From: Thermomonas sp.
Lineage (GTDB): Bacteria > Pseudomonadota > Gammaproteobacteria > Xanthomonadales > Xanthomonadaceae
DNA: 64,000 nucleotides
Direction of reading: 5' to 3'
Assembly (NCBI RefSeq): GCF_029945965.1
Contig: NZ_JAQSDO010000015.1
Span: 124,001 to 188,000, forward strand
Both the position numbers and the translations under genes were made by a program. Of this stretch, positions 47,282-55,949 are shown piece by piece; position 1 is the stretch's first letter, and every line of letters starts with the position of its first letter. The notes below the pieces were generated by a model that did no database searches, was not told the origin of the DNA, and saw only the letters and a list, made by a program, of their open reading frames with translations.

Positions 47282-48847
47282 TCAACCCAGCATATTGCCG
47301 GCATTGCCCATCGAATTGGCGGCATTGCCCATTGCGCCGGCAGCGGCGCCGGTGGCCGACTGCGCCGCGCCGACTGCGCCCTGTGCAGCCTGTGCACAGG
47401 CGGTTGACGCTTTTCCAATCGAGGACTGGGCGCTGGCGATGGCGCCTTGTGCAGCTTCGCCCGCCGTTGCCACGGCGGATTGCGCCGCAGTCTGGGCATT
47501 GTTCAACGCGCCCTGGGCCGCGCCGCTCAAAGCCTGCTGGGCCTGTTGCGCAGCCTGGTTGGCCTGTGCAAGGCCCTGTTGCGCGGCTTGGTTCGTCTGT
47601 TGCTGGGCCTGGGCGGCGGCCTGTTGTGCGCCGGCGATCGCCTGTTGCGCCGCATCGCCGGCCTTTTGCTGTGCGTCATCGATCGCCGACATCGCCTGGT
47701 CAACTGCGCCCTGCGCCGCCTGTTGGGCCTGATCCTTCATGCCGTTGACGGCTTCCCTGGCTTGCATGATGGCCGCGCCGGCCTGTTCGCGCACCGCTTG
47801 CTGCGCCTGCTGTACCCCCTCCTTGGCTGCGCCCAGGGCCTCTTGCGCTGCACTGTTGGCGACTGCCTGGGCCTCGTCCAGCGAGTTCATCGCATCGTCC
47901 ATCGCGCTGAGCGCGTCGTCGGCGAGGGCGTCGGCCTGGTCCAGTGCGTTGTTGGCCTGGTCCAGCAGCGGTCCCGCAATGTCGTTGAGTGCGCCGACCC
48001 CGTTGGCAAGTGCGTTGTTGGCTTGCGCGGCGCGGCGGGCCAGCTCTGCCTGCAGCGCACGCACATAGGGACAGTCCGACGCCGGGAAATTCACCGGCAG
48101 GTTCGGGAAGCTGGTGGGTAATGCCGCGAGTGCATTGCCGACTGAGCCAAGCGCATCGCGCGCCTGGTCGATCACCGCCGCTCGCGCTTGTTCGATGGCA
48201 TTGGTGGCGGCATCGCGCAGTGCCGCTTGGGCCTGGTCGATGGCATTGTTGGCGGCATCAAGTGCATTGCCGACGCCGTCCTCGATCATGGTCATGGCGT
48301 TGTCGACCATGCCCATGGCGTTGTCCAGTGCTTCCTGCGCAGCCTGTTCGGCGACGTCCATCGCCTGGTCCAGGGCTTGGCTCGCCTGGTCCAATGCACC
48401 CTGGACCGCGGCCTTGGCCTGGGTTTGCGCGCTGTCGACGGCGGCCTGTGCCTGCGACAACGCATTCTGTGCGGCTGCACCTGCCTGCTGGCTGGCGTCG
48501 GTGAGTGCCTGGTTGGCTTGCGCCAGTGCGTTCTGCGCCATGTCGTTGGCCGCGGCGCTCGCGGCATCCATGGCCTGGTTGGCCTGCGTGATCGCACCTT
48601 GTGCTGCGGCTCCCGCCTGTGTTGCCGCCTGTGTTGCCGCCTGTTGCGCCTGCGTCACTGCACCGTTGGCTGCACCTGCGGCTGCCGCGACCGCATTCGC
48701 GACAGCGGTTTGCGCCTCGGCAATCGCGCCATGTGCGGCGGCAGCGGCCTGGCTGTTGGCAGTCGCGGCTTGCTGCTGCCCTTGCTGAACGGCTTGTCCG
48801 GCTGCTGCGCCGATGCCCGACAGGCCTTCGGTCATTGATTCAAACAT
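47282..48847 (-). CDS. Large Ala/Gln-rich coiled-coil protein, T6SS accessory, unknown function
   Basis: 521 aa from ATG 48847, with a near-perfect AAGGAGG. No signal peptide or membrane helix. Almost the whole length is short alanine/glutamine helical repeats of about 11 residues (AQGALDQASQALDQAMDVAE, QQAAQGAVDQAMSAIDDAQQ), predicting a very long amphipathic helix or coiled coil. It is interrupted once at about 245-262 by LPTSFPNLPVNFPASDCPYV. The C-terminus is Gly/Asn-rich (GAMGNAANSMGNAGNMLG). Last gene of tssF-tssG-clpV-vgrG-DUF4123-118 aa. Not recognised as a known effector; it could be a VgrG-loaded cargo, a needle/sheath accessory or a surface fibre. Confidence 0.78.
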   Translation of the reverse strand: MFESMTEGLSGIGAAAGQAVQQGQQQAATANSQAAAAAHGAIAEAQTAVANAVAAAAGAANGAVTQAQQAATQAATQAGAAAQGAITQANQAMDAASAAANDMAQNALAQANQALTDASQQAGAAAQNALSQAQAAVDSAQTQAKAAVQGALDQASQALDQAMDVAEQAAQEALDNAMGMVDNAMTMIEDGVGNALDAANNAIDQAQAALRDAATNAIEQARAAVIDQARDALGSVGNALAALPTSFPNLPVNFPASDCPYVRALQAELARRAAQANNALANGVGALNDIAGPLLDQANNALDQADALADDALSAMDDAMNSLDEAQAVANSAAQEALGAAKEGVQQAQQAVREQAGAAIMQAREAVNGMKDQAQQAAQGAVDQAMSAIDDAQQKAGDAAQQAIAGAQQAAAQAQQQTNQAAQQGLAQANQAAQQAQQALSGAAQGALNNAQTAAQSAVATAGEAAQGAIASAQSSIGKASTACAQAAQGAVGAAQSATGAAAGAMGNAANSMGNAGNMLG

Positions 48848-48848
48848 G

Positions 48849-49205
48849 TCAGCCTCCTTGCGTCCGGCGGAAATCGCCATACGCGGCGGCGGTCCACATC
48901 TCGATCAACATGGCGCGGTCGAGCTGGGAACTGGTGCGATCCGCGAGGATGTTGACGATGGAGGGGTCATGGCCGACGCGATCATTGCCGAACAACGAAC
49001 AGGCGAGGGCGTAGCTGGCGACGGCGCGCTGGCTGCGCAGGCCGGCCTTGCGGCAGTGCGCGATCACCGCGTCGAGTTCGGCGTCCAGCTGGTCGAGTTG
49101 GAGCGGGGTCTGGCCACCCAGGTGGAGATTGAGGAAATCAGCGAGGTTGTTGCGAAGCTGGACTTCGCCGATTTCGGTCATCTGTTTACGTTTGACGGCA
49201 AGCAC
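48849..49205 (-). CDS. Hypothetical protein between DUF4123 and the Ala/Gln-rich gene
   Basis: 118 aa from GTG 49205, with GGAG 6 nt upstream; ATG 49181 lacks a ribosome binding site. Soluble, helical (LRNNLADFLNLHLGG, LDAELDAVIAHCRKAGLRSQRAVASYALACSLFG, RTSSQLDRAMLIEMWTAAAYGDF). It stops 1 nt before the ATG of the 521-aa gene and starts 11 nt after the DUF4123 stop. Small proteins at this position in vgrG islands often are adaptors or chaperones; no family is recognised. Confidence 0.72.
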   Translation of the reverse strand: MLAVKRKQMTEIGEVQLRNNLADFLNLHLGGQTPLQLDQLDAELDAVIAHCRKAGLRSQRAVASYALACSLFGNDRVGHDPSIVNILADRTSSQLDRAMLIEMWTAAAYGDFRRTQGG

Positions 49206-49216
49206 TGCAGGCTCCT

Positions 49217-49792
49217 TCAGGCTGCTGCCGACAACAGCAGTGACTGTGGCTCAGGCTTGCCATCACGCGCGAAGAACAGCGCGGAATCGGGCGTCCTGTC
49301 CTCGACGTATACGCCGTGGATCGGACCGAAGAAGTCACGGCGAACGCCGGAATCCAGCACCGGGATCACGGTGCGGAAGGCACGTGGGTCGTAGAAACGG
49401 AACAACATGCTGGTCCCGTCCGGGGCGGAGACGCGCAGGACCCGGCGCAGGTGCGAACGCACCGCGCGCAGGTCAAGGCCGGCGTCGGTCAGCAGCACGA
49501 TGCCCCAGTGGCCGTTCCAGCCTTCTTTCAGCGCCAGTTCCGTGGCGCCACTTTTTGGATCCAACTTCACCACGTAGGGTGCAGCGGCGCTCAGCATCGG
49601 GTCGAGCGAACCTTCGAACAGGCAGACTGCGTCCGGGGCGATCTTGGCCAAGCGGGACGGGAGTCCCTCGATCATCGCGCCATCCAGAACCGCGTAAACG
49701 GCCCGCGCGGGATGTCCGAAGACGGCCCTGTGCAATGCCTCGTACTGAGCTTGCGGAATCACCTGATCCTGTCTCCAGCCTTTCATTGGCAT
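49217..49792 (-). CDS. DUF4123 T6SS adaptor/chaperone
   Basis: About 191 aa from ATG 49792 (MPMKGWRQDQ); ATG 49786 or GTG 49804 are possible. DUF4123 features: YAVLDGAMIEGLPSRLAK, LDPMLSAAAPYVVKLDP, GHWGIVLLTDAGLDLRAVRSHLRRVLRV, LFRFYDPRAFRTVIPVLDS, FFGPIHGVYVED. These proteins load cognate effectors onto the VgrG/PAAR spike. The gene lies directly downstream of vgrG and upstream of the two uncharacterised genes, the normal place for a DUF4123-cargo pair. Confidence 0.87.
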   Translation of the reverse strand: MPMKGWRQDQVIPQAQYEALHRAVFGHPARAVYAVLDGAMIEGLPSRLAKIAPDAVCLFEGSLDPMLSAAAPYVVKLDPKSGATELALKEGWNGHWGIVLLTDAGLDLRAVRSHLRRVLRVSAPDGTSMLFRFYDPRAFRTVIPVLDSGVRRDFFGPIHGVYVEDRTPDSALFFARDGKPEPQSLLLSAAA

Positions 49793-49913
49793 GAACCGCG
49801 ACACGAGCCGCGCATTAAGAGTTCACGATGCGGTCGATGCAGTCCCTGGCTAGGGAAACGGAGGTTCTCCGTGCCTGTGCCATAGGGTATACGCAGAGTG
49901 GCGGACAAACAGG

Positions 49914-52040
49914 TCATGCCATCAGCGCCGCGTAGGCGGCGCGGGCGGCTTCGCACTCCGCGCAGAACGGCTGGCCTTGGCGTGCGGCATTGCTCAGGGC
50001 CTGCGCCTGCAATTGCTGGATCGGATCGATGACCTTCCCGGGCTCGGACTTGATCGCTTCCTCGGGCTCCGTCGCTTTTTCGGGCTTGTCAGGAGCAGTC
50101 GCGGACTGGGCGGACCCACCAGAATTGATCATCACCATCGTGCCCACGATGGACACGCCCGCAGGGCCTATGTTGATGAAGTTGGAGCCGGCCTTGAGGC
50201 TGATCGAGACTCCCGCCTCCAGGACCACGCTCGTTCCGCCCTTGATGTGGGCGTTCATACCGCTCTTCACGAGGAAATCAGTACCGGAGTCCAGGTTGAT
50301 GCTGCCTCTTTCAGTTTGCAGCTTCAGATCATTTGTCACCTTCAGGTGTTCATCGCCCTCGACGTACGCGAAGCGCTTGCCCTTGGTCGTCTGGTGCTGG
50401 TCAAGTTCCGTTTGCTCGTAGCGGTTTTCCTTGACAAGGGCATGCATGTCCTTGCCGATGAAGGACGTCGCTTTCTCGGTGACCCGGGTCTGCAGGTCCT
50501 TCTGCGCATGCAGGAAGATTTCCTCCTCGTCCTTCTTGTCCTCGAAGCGCAGTTCATTGAAGCCGCCACCACCCTTGGATGACAGCGTCTTCAGGGTCGA
50601 GCGCGTGGCATTCGCAGGCAGGTCGTACGGCGGCTTGTTGATGCCGTTGTAGACGCAACCGGTGACCAGCGGCTGGTCCGGATCGCCTTCAAGGAAATCA
50701 ACCACGACTTCCATCCCGATCCGCGGGATGAACATGGTGCCGTAGCCGTTGCCGGCCCAGACCTGGGCAACGCGAATCCAGCAGGAGGTCTTGTCGTCGT
50801 ATTGCCCCTGCCGGTCCCAATGGAACTGCACCTTGATCCGGCCGTGCTCGTCGGTATAGATCTCTTCGCCTGAGGGGCCGGTCACAAGCGCCGTCTGCGG
50901 TCCGCGTACAAGCCCCTTGGGAGTGATCAAAGGCGCGCGATAGGTGACCGCATGCGGGTGCACGGTGAAGCCGTTGCCGTAGTCCGATGGCCCGTCGCCG
51001 GTCAGGTTGTTGCGGCCGTGGTGCCAGACCGACAGGATCATGTACTCGATGTTGAAGGCATCGAATGTGTGGTCGTACAGGGTGAAGGTGTGGCCTGGCG
51101 CCAATGTGCGGATCTGGCTTTCCCCGCGCAGTCGCAGGTGGCTGGCTTCCTCCGCCTCCATGATCATCCTGGACAGGTGCTGGCCATCCGTCGATTCGAC
51201 GAAGCCGCCGGGATAGCGATAGCGTTCCAGGTCGCGGTCTTGACCGATGGTGATGACCGTGGGGGTGTTCTCTCGCACTGGGCGCTTCTGCTTGAAATCC
51301 CAGTCGCCCAGCGTGATCTTGCGGGTACGCATCTGCTGTTCGAGCGTCAGCTTGCTGATCGCGTCCAGGCCGTGCGAATGGCCTTCGTGGTGGAATGGAT
51401 ATTCGTCGGGATCGAGTTTGGGATTGTTGTCGTTGTTGTCGGTGAAGACCAGTACGTGCTTGGTTTCGCCGTCATCGTCCTCGTTGTGGCGGAAGTAGTA
51501 GTGGATGCCTTCCCGCTCGATCAGGCGCGAGATGAAGTCGAAACTCGTTTCGTGGTACTGGGTGCAATAGTCCAGTGTCGGATGGTCCTCGTTGAGTTCC
51601 ATCTTGAAGTCGCTGTAGTTGAATTCCCCGAAAATCGTCTCGACGATCTGCCGCACCGTCTTGTTCTGGAAGATGCGGCAGTCCTCGTGCTGGGTCATGA
51701 ACCAGAACCACGGCACGATGTCGCATTCGTAGGTGTACAGGGGATCGTCTTCCGTGGAAGGCGCGCGGCCGGACCGGGCAAAGCGGGAGACGTAGCCGTT
51801 CCAATGGCGTTCGCCGCCCATGTGGTCGATGTCGGGGGTCTCGATGCGCAGGATCGCGGACTTGCCGATGATGTCGCGCACGTCGATGTCCTGCCGCGCC
51901 GAAATCAGCCGCAAACGGAACTCGAACAGCTGCGAGACCGATTCGGTGCCGGACATTTCCTGGATCAACAGGTCGTCTTCCTCGAATTCTTCGAGTTTGA
52001 GGAAATACATCCGGTTGCTGGTGGAGAGGTTCGCAGGCAT
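49914..52040 (-). CDS. vgrG: VgrG/TssI spike protein
   Basis: 708 aa. gp27-like part: QEMSGTESVSQLFEFRLRLIS, FMTQHEDCRIFQNKTVRQIVETIF, YHETSFDFISRLIEREGIHYYFRH. gp5-like OB fold with EEIYTDEHGRIKVQFHWDRQG, SCWIRVAQVWAGNGYGTMFIPRIGMEVVVDFLEGDPDQPLVTG, then the beta-spike with GGGGFNELRFEDKKDEEEIFLHAQKDL and SINLDSGTDFLVKSG. The last about 60 residues after the spike are a charged Pro/Glu tail ending FCAECEAARAAYAAL. No enzymatic effector domain, so cargo is probably borne by separate proteins through DUF4123. Confidence 0.95.
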   Translation of the reverse strand: MPANLSTSNRMYFLKLEEFEEDDLLIQEMSGTESVSQLFEFRLRLISARQDIDVRDIIGKSAILRIETPDIDHMGGERHWNGYVSRFARSGRAPSTEDDPLYTYECDIVPWFWFMTQHEDCRIFQNKTVRQIVETIFGEFNYSDFKMELNEDHPTLDYCTQYHETSFDFISRLIEREGIHYYFRHNEDDDGETKHVLVFTDNNDNNPKLDPDEYPFHHEGHSHGLDAISKLTLEQQMRTRKITLGDWDFKQKRPVRENTPTVITIGQDRDLERYRYPGGFVESTDGQHLSRMIMEAEEASHLRLRGESQIRTLAPGHTFTLYDHTFDAFNIEYMILSVWHHGRNNLTGDGPSDYGNGFTVHPHAVTYRAPLITPKGLVRGPQTALVTGPSGEEIYTDEHGRIKVQFHWDRQGQYDDKTSCWIRVAQVWAGNGYGTMFIPRIGMEVVVDFLEGDPDQPLVTGCVYNGINKPPYDLPANATRSTLKTLSSKGGGGFNELRFEDKKDEEEIFLHAQKDLQTRVTEKATSFIGKDMHALVKENRYEQTELDQHQTTKGKRFAYVEGDEHLKVTNDLKLQTERGSINLDSGTDFLVKSGMNAHIKGGTSVVLEAGVSISLKAGSNFINIGPAGVSIVGTMVMINSGGSAQSATAPDKPEKATEPEEAIKSEPGKVIDPIQQLQAQALSNAARQGQPFCAECEAARAAYAALMA

Positions 52041-52106
52041 GCCAATTCGCCAATGGTCGACGCTTATCGTCCGCTACCGCACGTAATGGCGACATTCGTC
52101 CGAAGT

Positions 52107-52140
52107 GCTATCCGCGGCCAATGCGACAGCCACGGATAGC
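52107..52140. repeat. Long-loop hairpin between clpV and vgrG
   Basis: GCTATCCG (52107-52114) pairs with CGGATAGC (52133-52140) around an 18-nt loop. No T run follows on either strand, so it may be a processing site or partial terminator separating tssFGH from the vgrG cassette. Confidence 0.4.
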
Positions 52141-52166
52141 GCGAAGGGTCTAGTCCGGATTGCTGG

Positions 52167-54830
52167 TCAGGCGACCGCATAGGCGAAATCGCCATCCTCG
52201 CCCACGCCAATCGTGATCGATTCGATGCCGCCGCCCTCGGCCATGCGTTCCAGCACGTGCCCGGACACATCCGGAAGCAGGGTGCCGGTGAGGATGTTGT
52301 CAATGTTGCGGGCGCCGGAGTCGACCTCGGTGCAACGCTTGGCAATGGCATCCACCACCGCGTCGTCGTACTTGAACTCGGCGCCGTGGTTGTTCTTGAT
52401 CCGCTTGCCGATCTTGTTCAACTTCAAGCGCACGATCTTGCGCATGTCCTCGTCGCGCAGCGGGTAGTACGGGATCACCGCGGTGCGGCCCAGGAACGCC
52501 GGCTTGAACGCGCGGTTGAGTTCGGGCTTGAGCAGGTCGTTGAGGTAGTCGACGGTCGGAAGTTCTTCCGATTCGCTGCAGGCCTGCATCACCAGGTCGG
52601 TGCCGGTGTTGGAGGTCAGGATGATGAGGGTATTGCGGAAGTCGATCTCGCGGCCTTCGCCATCTTCCATGCGGCCCTTGTCGAAGACCTGGAAGAACAG
52701 CTCAAGCACGTCCGGATGCGCCTTTTCGATCTCGTCCAGCAAGACCACCGAATAGGGTCGCCGACGCACGGCTTCGGTCAGCACGCCGCCCTCGCCGTAA
52801 CCAACGTATCCGGGCGGGGAACCCTTGAGGCTGGAAACGGTGTGCGCCTCCTGGTACTCGCTCATGTTGATGCTGATCATGCTGCGCTCGCCGCCGTACA
52901 ACGCATCGGCAAGCGCAATGGCGGTCTCGGTCTTGCCCACGCCCGAGGTGCCGACCAGCAGGAACACGCCCTTGGGCTTGTCCGGGTCTTCCAGGTTCGC
53001 GCGCGAGGTGCGCACGCGCTGTGCAATCGCATCCAGCGCATGGCTTTGGCCGATCACGCGTTCTTCCAGCGACTCCTTGAGGCGAAGCACGGTCTTGATC
53101 TCGTCGGCGACCATCCGCCCGACCGGGATCCCGGTCCAGCCGGCGATGATCTGTGCGATCGCGTTGGCGTCGACCACCGGCAGCATCATCGGCTCGAAGC
53201 CCTGCAGCGCGGACAACTCGGCGCGCACGGCATTCAATTCCGCCAGCACCTCGGCGCGGCTGGGATCATCGGCCGGCAGCGCCTCGATCTTGTCGAGTCC
53301 GGCGTGGACCTTGGCGACCAGTTCCTTTTCGATGACGAAGCGTGCTTCGTCGGCCGCCAGCGTTGCGCTGAGCGCGGTCGTCTCCGCTTCGATTTCTCCT
53401 ACGCGCTTGCCGTGGTCGCTGCCGCTGGACTGTTCCTTGTCCAGCTGTGCACGCTCGGTGGCGAGGATGTCCAGCCGGCGGCGTGCATCCTCGAGCTTCG
53501 CTGGTGTTGCGTTCTGGCCGATCGCGATCTTGGCGCAGGCGGTATCGAGCACGCTGACCGCCTTGTCCGGCAGTTGCCGGCCGGGGATGAAACGCGAGCT
53601 GAGCTTGACCGCTTCGGTGATCGCTTCGTCGAGGATGCGCACCTTGTGGTGAGCGGCCATTGCCTGGCCGACGCCGCGCAGCATCGAGATCGCTTTTTCG
53701 TCGTCGGGCTCGTCGACCTTGATCACCTGGAAACGGCGGGTAAGGGCAGGGTCCTTCTCGAAATATTTCTTGTATTCAGACCAGGTAGTGGCCGCAATCG
53801 TGCGCATCTCGCCGCGCGCCAGTGCCGGCTTGAGCAGGTTGGCGGCATCGTTCTGGCCTGCAGCACCACCAGCACCGATCAGGGTGTGCGCCTCGTCGAT
53901 GAACATGATGATGGGTTTCGGGCTGGACTTGACCTCTTGGATCACGCCCTTCAGGCGATTCTCGAATTCACCCTTGACGCTGGCACCGGCCTGCAGCAGG
54001 CCGAGGTCGAGCGACAGCAATTCCACCCCGTGCAGAATCGGCGGCACATCGTCTTGGGCGATGCGCATCGCCAGGCCCTCGACTACGGCGGTTTTGCCGA
54101 CACCCGCTTCGCCAGTAAGGATCGGGTTGTTCTGGCGACGCCGCGTGAGCACATCGATCATCAGGCGGATTTCCGCATCGCGGCCCAGGACGGCGTCCAG
54201 CTGACCGTCGCGGGCGCGTTGGGTCAGGTTGACGCAGTACTTGTCCAGGTTCGGACTGTGGCTCGGTTTGCCGCCGGTCGCGCCCGCGCCCGGGGTGGTG
54301 CCGTCACCGACTGCGCCGCCGCCGGCAGCATCACCGAGGGCACGCGCGTCGCGCGCTTCAGTGGAGGCTTCCACTAGCGCGTGGAAATTCTGGGTCAGGG
54401 ATTCAAGGTTGATCTTCTCCAGCGAACGCGCACTGGCCGAGACCAGCCGGCGCAATTCGGAATCGGCCAGCAGGGCGACCAGCAGGTGGCCGCTGCGCAC
54501 CTTGGCTTCGCCGAATTCAATCGAGGCCCAGGTCCAGCCATGTTCGAACAGCTTGGGGATCGTCGCGGACAGGGCAGGCGTGCGCTGGTTGCCGGTCTTG
54601 AAACCATCCAGGGCCTTGCCAAGTTCGCGCTCCAATGCTTCCGGCGCGATCTCGAACTGGCGCAGGATGCGGCGGATGTCGCTATTCTCGACTTCCAGCA
54701 GCTTGAGCAGCAGGTGCTCGACTTCAACGTCGTAGTGACCGCGGGACATGCACAGGCCCGCGGCACCTTCCATCGCGCCGCGGCAAGTGGTGTTCAGGCG
54801 TGCGACGAGCGAGCGTAGATTCAGTGCCAT
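52167..54830 (-). CDS. clpV: T6SS ATPase ClpV/TssH
   Basis: 887 aa. N-domain with LNTTCRGAMEGAAGLCMSRGHYDVEVEHLLLKL (ClpV type, not ClpB). Walker A1 LTGEAGVGKTAVVEGLA at about 237, Walker B MFIDEAHTLIGAGG, short M-domain, Walker A2 LLVGTSGVGKTETAIALAD at about 625, VVLLDEIEKAHPDV, then NTLIILTSNTGTDLVM. It recycles the contracted TssBC sheath. The start overlaps the end of tssG by 10 bp. Confidence 0.96.
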   Translation of the reverse strand: MALNLRSLVARLNTTCRGAMEGAAGLCMSRGHYDVEVEHLLLKLLEVENSDIRRILRQFEIAPEALERELGKALDGFKTGNQRTPALSATIPKLFEHGWTWASIEFGEAKVRSGHLLVALLADSELRRLVSASARSLEKINLESLTQNFHALVEASTEARDARALGDAAGGGAVGDGTTPGAGATGGKPSHSPNLDKYCVNLTQRARDGQLDAVLGRDAEIRLMIDVLTRRRQNNPILTGEAGVGKTAVVEGLAMRIAQDDVPPILHGVELLSLDLGLLQAGASVKGEFENRLKGVIQEVKSSPKPIIMFIDEAHTLIGAGGAAGQNDAANLLKPALARGEMRTIAATTWSEYKKYFEKDPALTRRFQVIKVDEPDDEKAISMLRGVGQAMAAHHKVRILDEAITEAVKLSSRFIPGRQLPDKAVSVLDTACAKIAIGQNATPAKLEDARRRLDILATERAQLDKEQSSGSDHGKRVGEIEAETTALSATLAADEARFVIEKELVAKVHAGLDKIEALPADDPSRAEVLAELNAVRAELSALQGFEPMMLPVVDANAIAQIIAGWTGIPVGRMVADEIKTVLRLKESLEERVIGQSHALDAIAQRVRTSRANLEDPDKPKGVFLLVGTSGVGKTETAIALADALYGGERSMISINMSEYQEAHTVSSLKGSPPGYVGYGEGGVLTEAVRRRPYSVVLLDEIEKAHPDVLELFFQVFDKGRMEDGEGREIDFRNTLIILTSNTGTDLVMQACSESEELPTVDYLNDLLKPELNRAFKPAFLGRTAVIPYYPLRDEDMRKIVRLKLNKIGKRIKNNHGAEFKYDDAVVDAIAKRCTEVDSGARNIDNILTGTLLPDVSGHVLERMAEGGGIESITIGVGEDGDFAYAVA

Positions 54831-55939
54831 GATTGGCCTCCCATTGCGGAAAAATTGAATTCACAGTCCTGGGCCGGGCGCGGATCGTTGCGCCCTCCCA
54901 GCCAGGTGTTCCAGCCCAGTCGCGGACGGTCGACATTGCGTGCGCCCAGCCGCAGCGCCGGCACCTGGTCGGCGCGCAGCGACAGGCGGATGCGCAGGTC
55001 CAATGCCAAGCCGGTCAGGAAGCGGCTGAGCTCGATGATGTCCGGCAGCATCGTGCCGGTCGGCAGCAGCGCATTGAAGCGCTTGCGGTCGATCGGACCG
55101 ATGTTCAGGCGCAGCGTGGACTGGCGGTCCCAATAGGATTTTCCCAGCACGCAGTCATGGCCCAGCCGATTCGAACTGCGGCCAAGCTGGGTGCGCGCGT
55201 CGGCGCCGATGGCTTGCCAGGTGCCAAGGCAGCTGTTGGCGCACACCGGTGCACCGACCACCGCAGACACCACTTGTGCCAGTGAGACTTCGCCGTGCGG
55301 ACGCTGCGCGATCAGGCCGGAGAAATAGGTCATTGCGGCGCCAGGCATTGGCTTGCGGGCCTTGCCCGCACTGCGCTTGCCTGGATGCAGTTGCGCCTGC
55401 AAGGCCGGCGTGCCCATGCCGACGATGTGCTCCAGGTAGCCCAGCACCGAATTGTGGAAGCCAAACTGGCGGCCGATCTCCGGGCGGTGCTTGGCCCACG
55501 CCAGCCAGAACAAGGCGACCAGGCGATGGTTGAACAGGTCCAGGAATTCCTGCGCGCTGCGGTCCCGTTGGACCTGTTGGCGCGCGATCAGCATCTCGGT
55601 ATAGGTGCGTGGCAAGACGCCTGATGGTCCGGTCAGGCCCAGGAAGTTCACGCAGACGCGGGTGTTGGCATCGCTGCGCGTGACCGAGTGCAATTCCGAC
55701 GGCGGGAACGACAGCGAGGCTGGGGTCGTGAAGCGCAGCGGACCCGGGCGCGAGCCGGTGCCGCGCCCATCGAAGCCGTTGTCGGCATACATCAGGCGCA
55801 CGGCCTGGAAGAAGCCGAACCGTCCCGGGTCATGGTGCAGGCGGTCGATTGCCGGCCGCATCGGATCGCCCAATGGAATCCCGTGGCCGTCGGGAGGATC
55901 TGCGTCGGGCTTGTCTTCGCTCATTGTGGCTGGGCTCAT
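54821..55939 (-). CDS. tssG: T6SS baseplate subunit TssG
   Basis: 372 aa from ATG 55939 (MSPATMSEDKPD), 10 nt after the tssF stop; ATG 55924 is also possible. Family segments: RFGFFQAVRLMYAD, LRFTTPASLSFPPSEL, VNFLGLTGPSGVLPRTYTEML, LDLFNHRLVALFWLAWAKHRPEI, RSSNRLGHDCVLGKSYWDRQSTLRLNIGPI, ARLGWNTWLGG-type end. Baseplate wedge component with TssF and TssK. Confidence 0.93.
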   Translation of the reverse strand: MSPATMSEDKPDADPPDGHGIPLGDPMRPAIDRLHHDPGRFGFFQAVRLMYADNGFDGRGTGSRPGPLRFTTPASLSFPPSELHSVTRSDANTRVCVNFLGLTGPSGVLPRTYTEMLIARQQVQRDRSAQEFLDLFNHRLVALFWLAWAKHRPEIGRQFGFHNSVLGYLEHIVGMGTPALQAQLHPGKRSAGKARKPMPGAAMTYFSGLIAQRPHGEVSLAQVVSAVVGAPVCANSCLGTWQAIGADARTQLGRSSNRLGHDCVLGKSYWDRQSTLRLNIGPIDRKRFNALLPTGTMLPDIIELSRFLTGLALDLRIRLSLRADQVPALRLGARNVDRPRLGWNTWLGGRNDPRPAQDCEFNFSAMGGQSWH

Positions 55940-55949
55940 CGTTGCTGGC

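Noticed and set aside
49805..49913. Gap between vgrG and the DUF4123 gene
   Set aside because: Examined for promoter, terminator or small ORF; nothing convincing seen.
52257..54377. 706-aa open frame on plus opposite clpV
   Set aside because: Shadow of clpV; the clpV Walker motifs are unambiguous and the antisense translation has no domain.
52167..54830. ClpB disaggregase
   Set aside because: The N-domain start and the context between tssG and vgrG identify ClpV; the M-domain is short.
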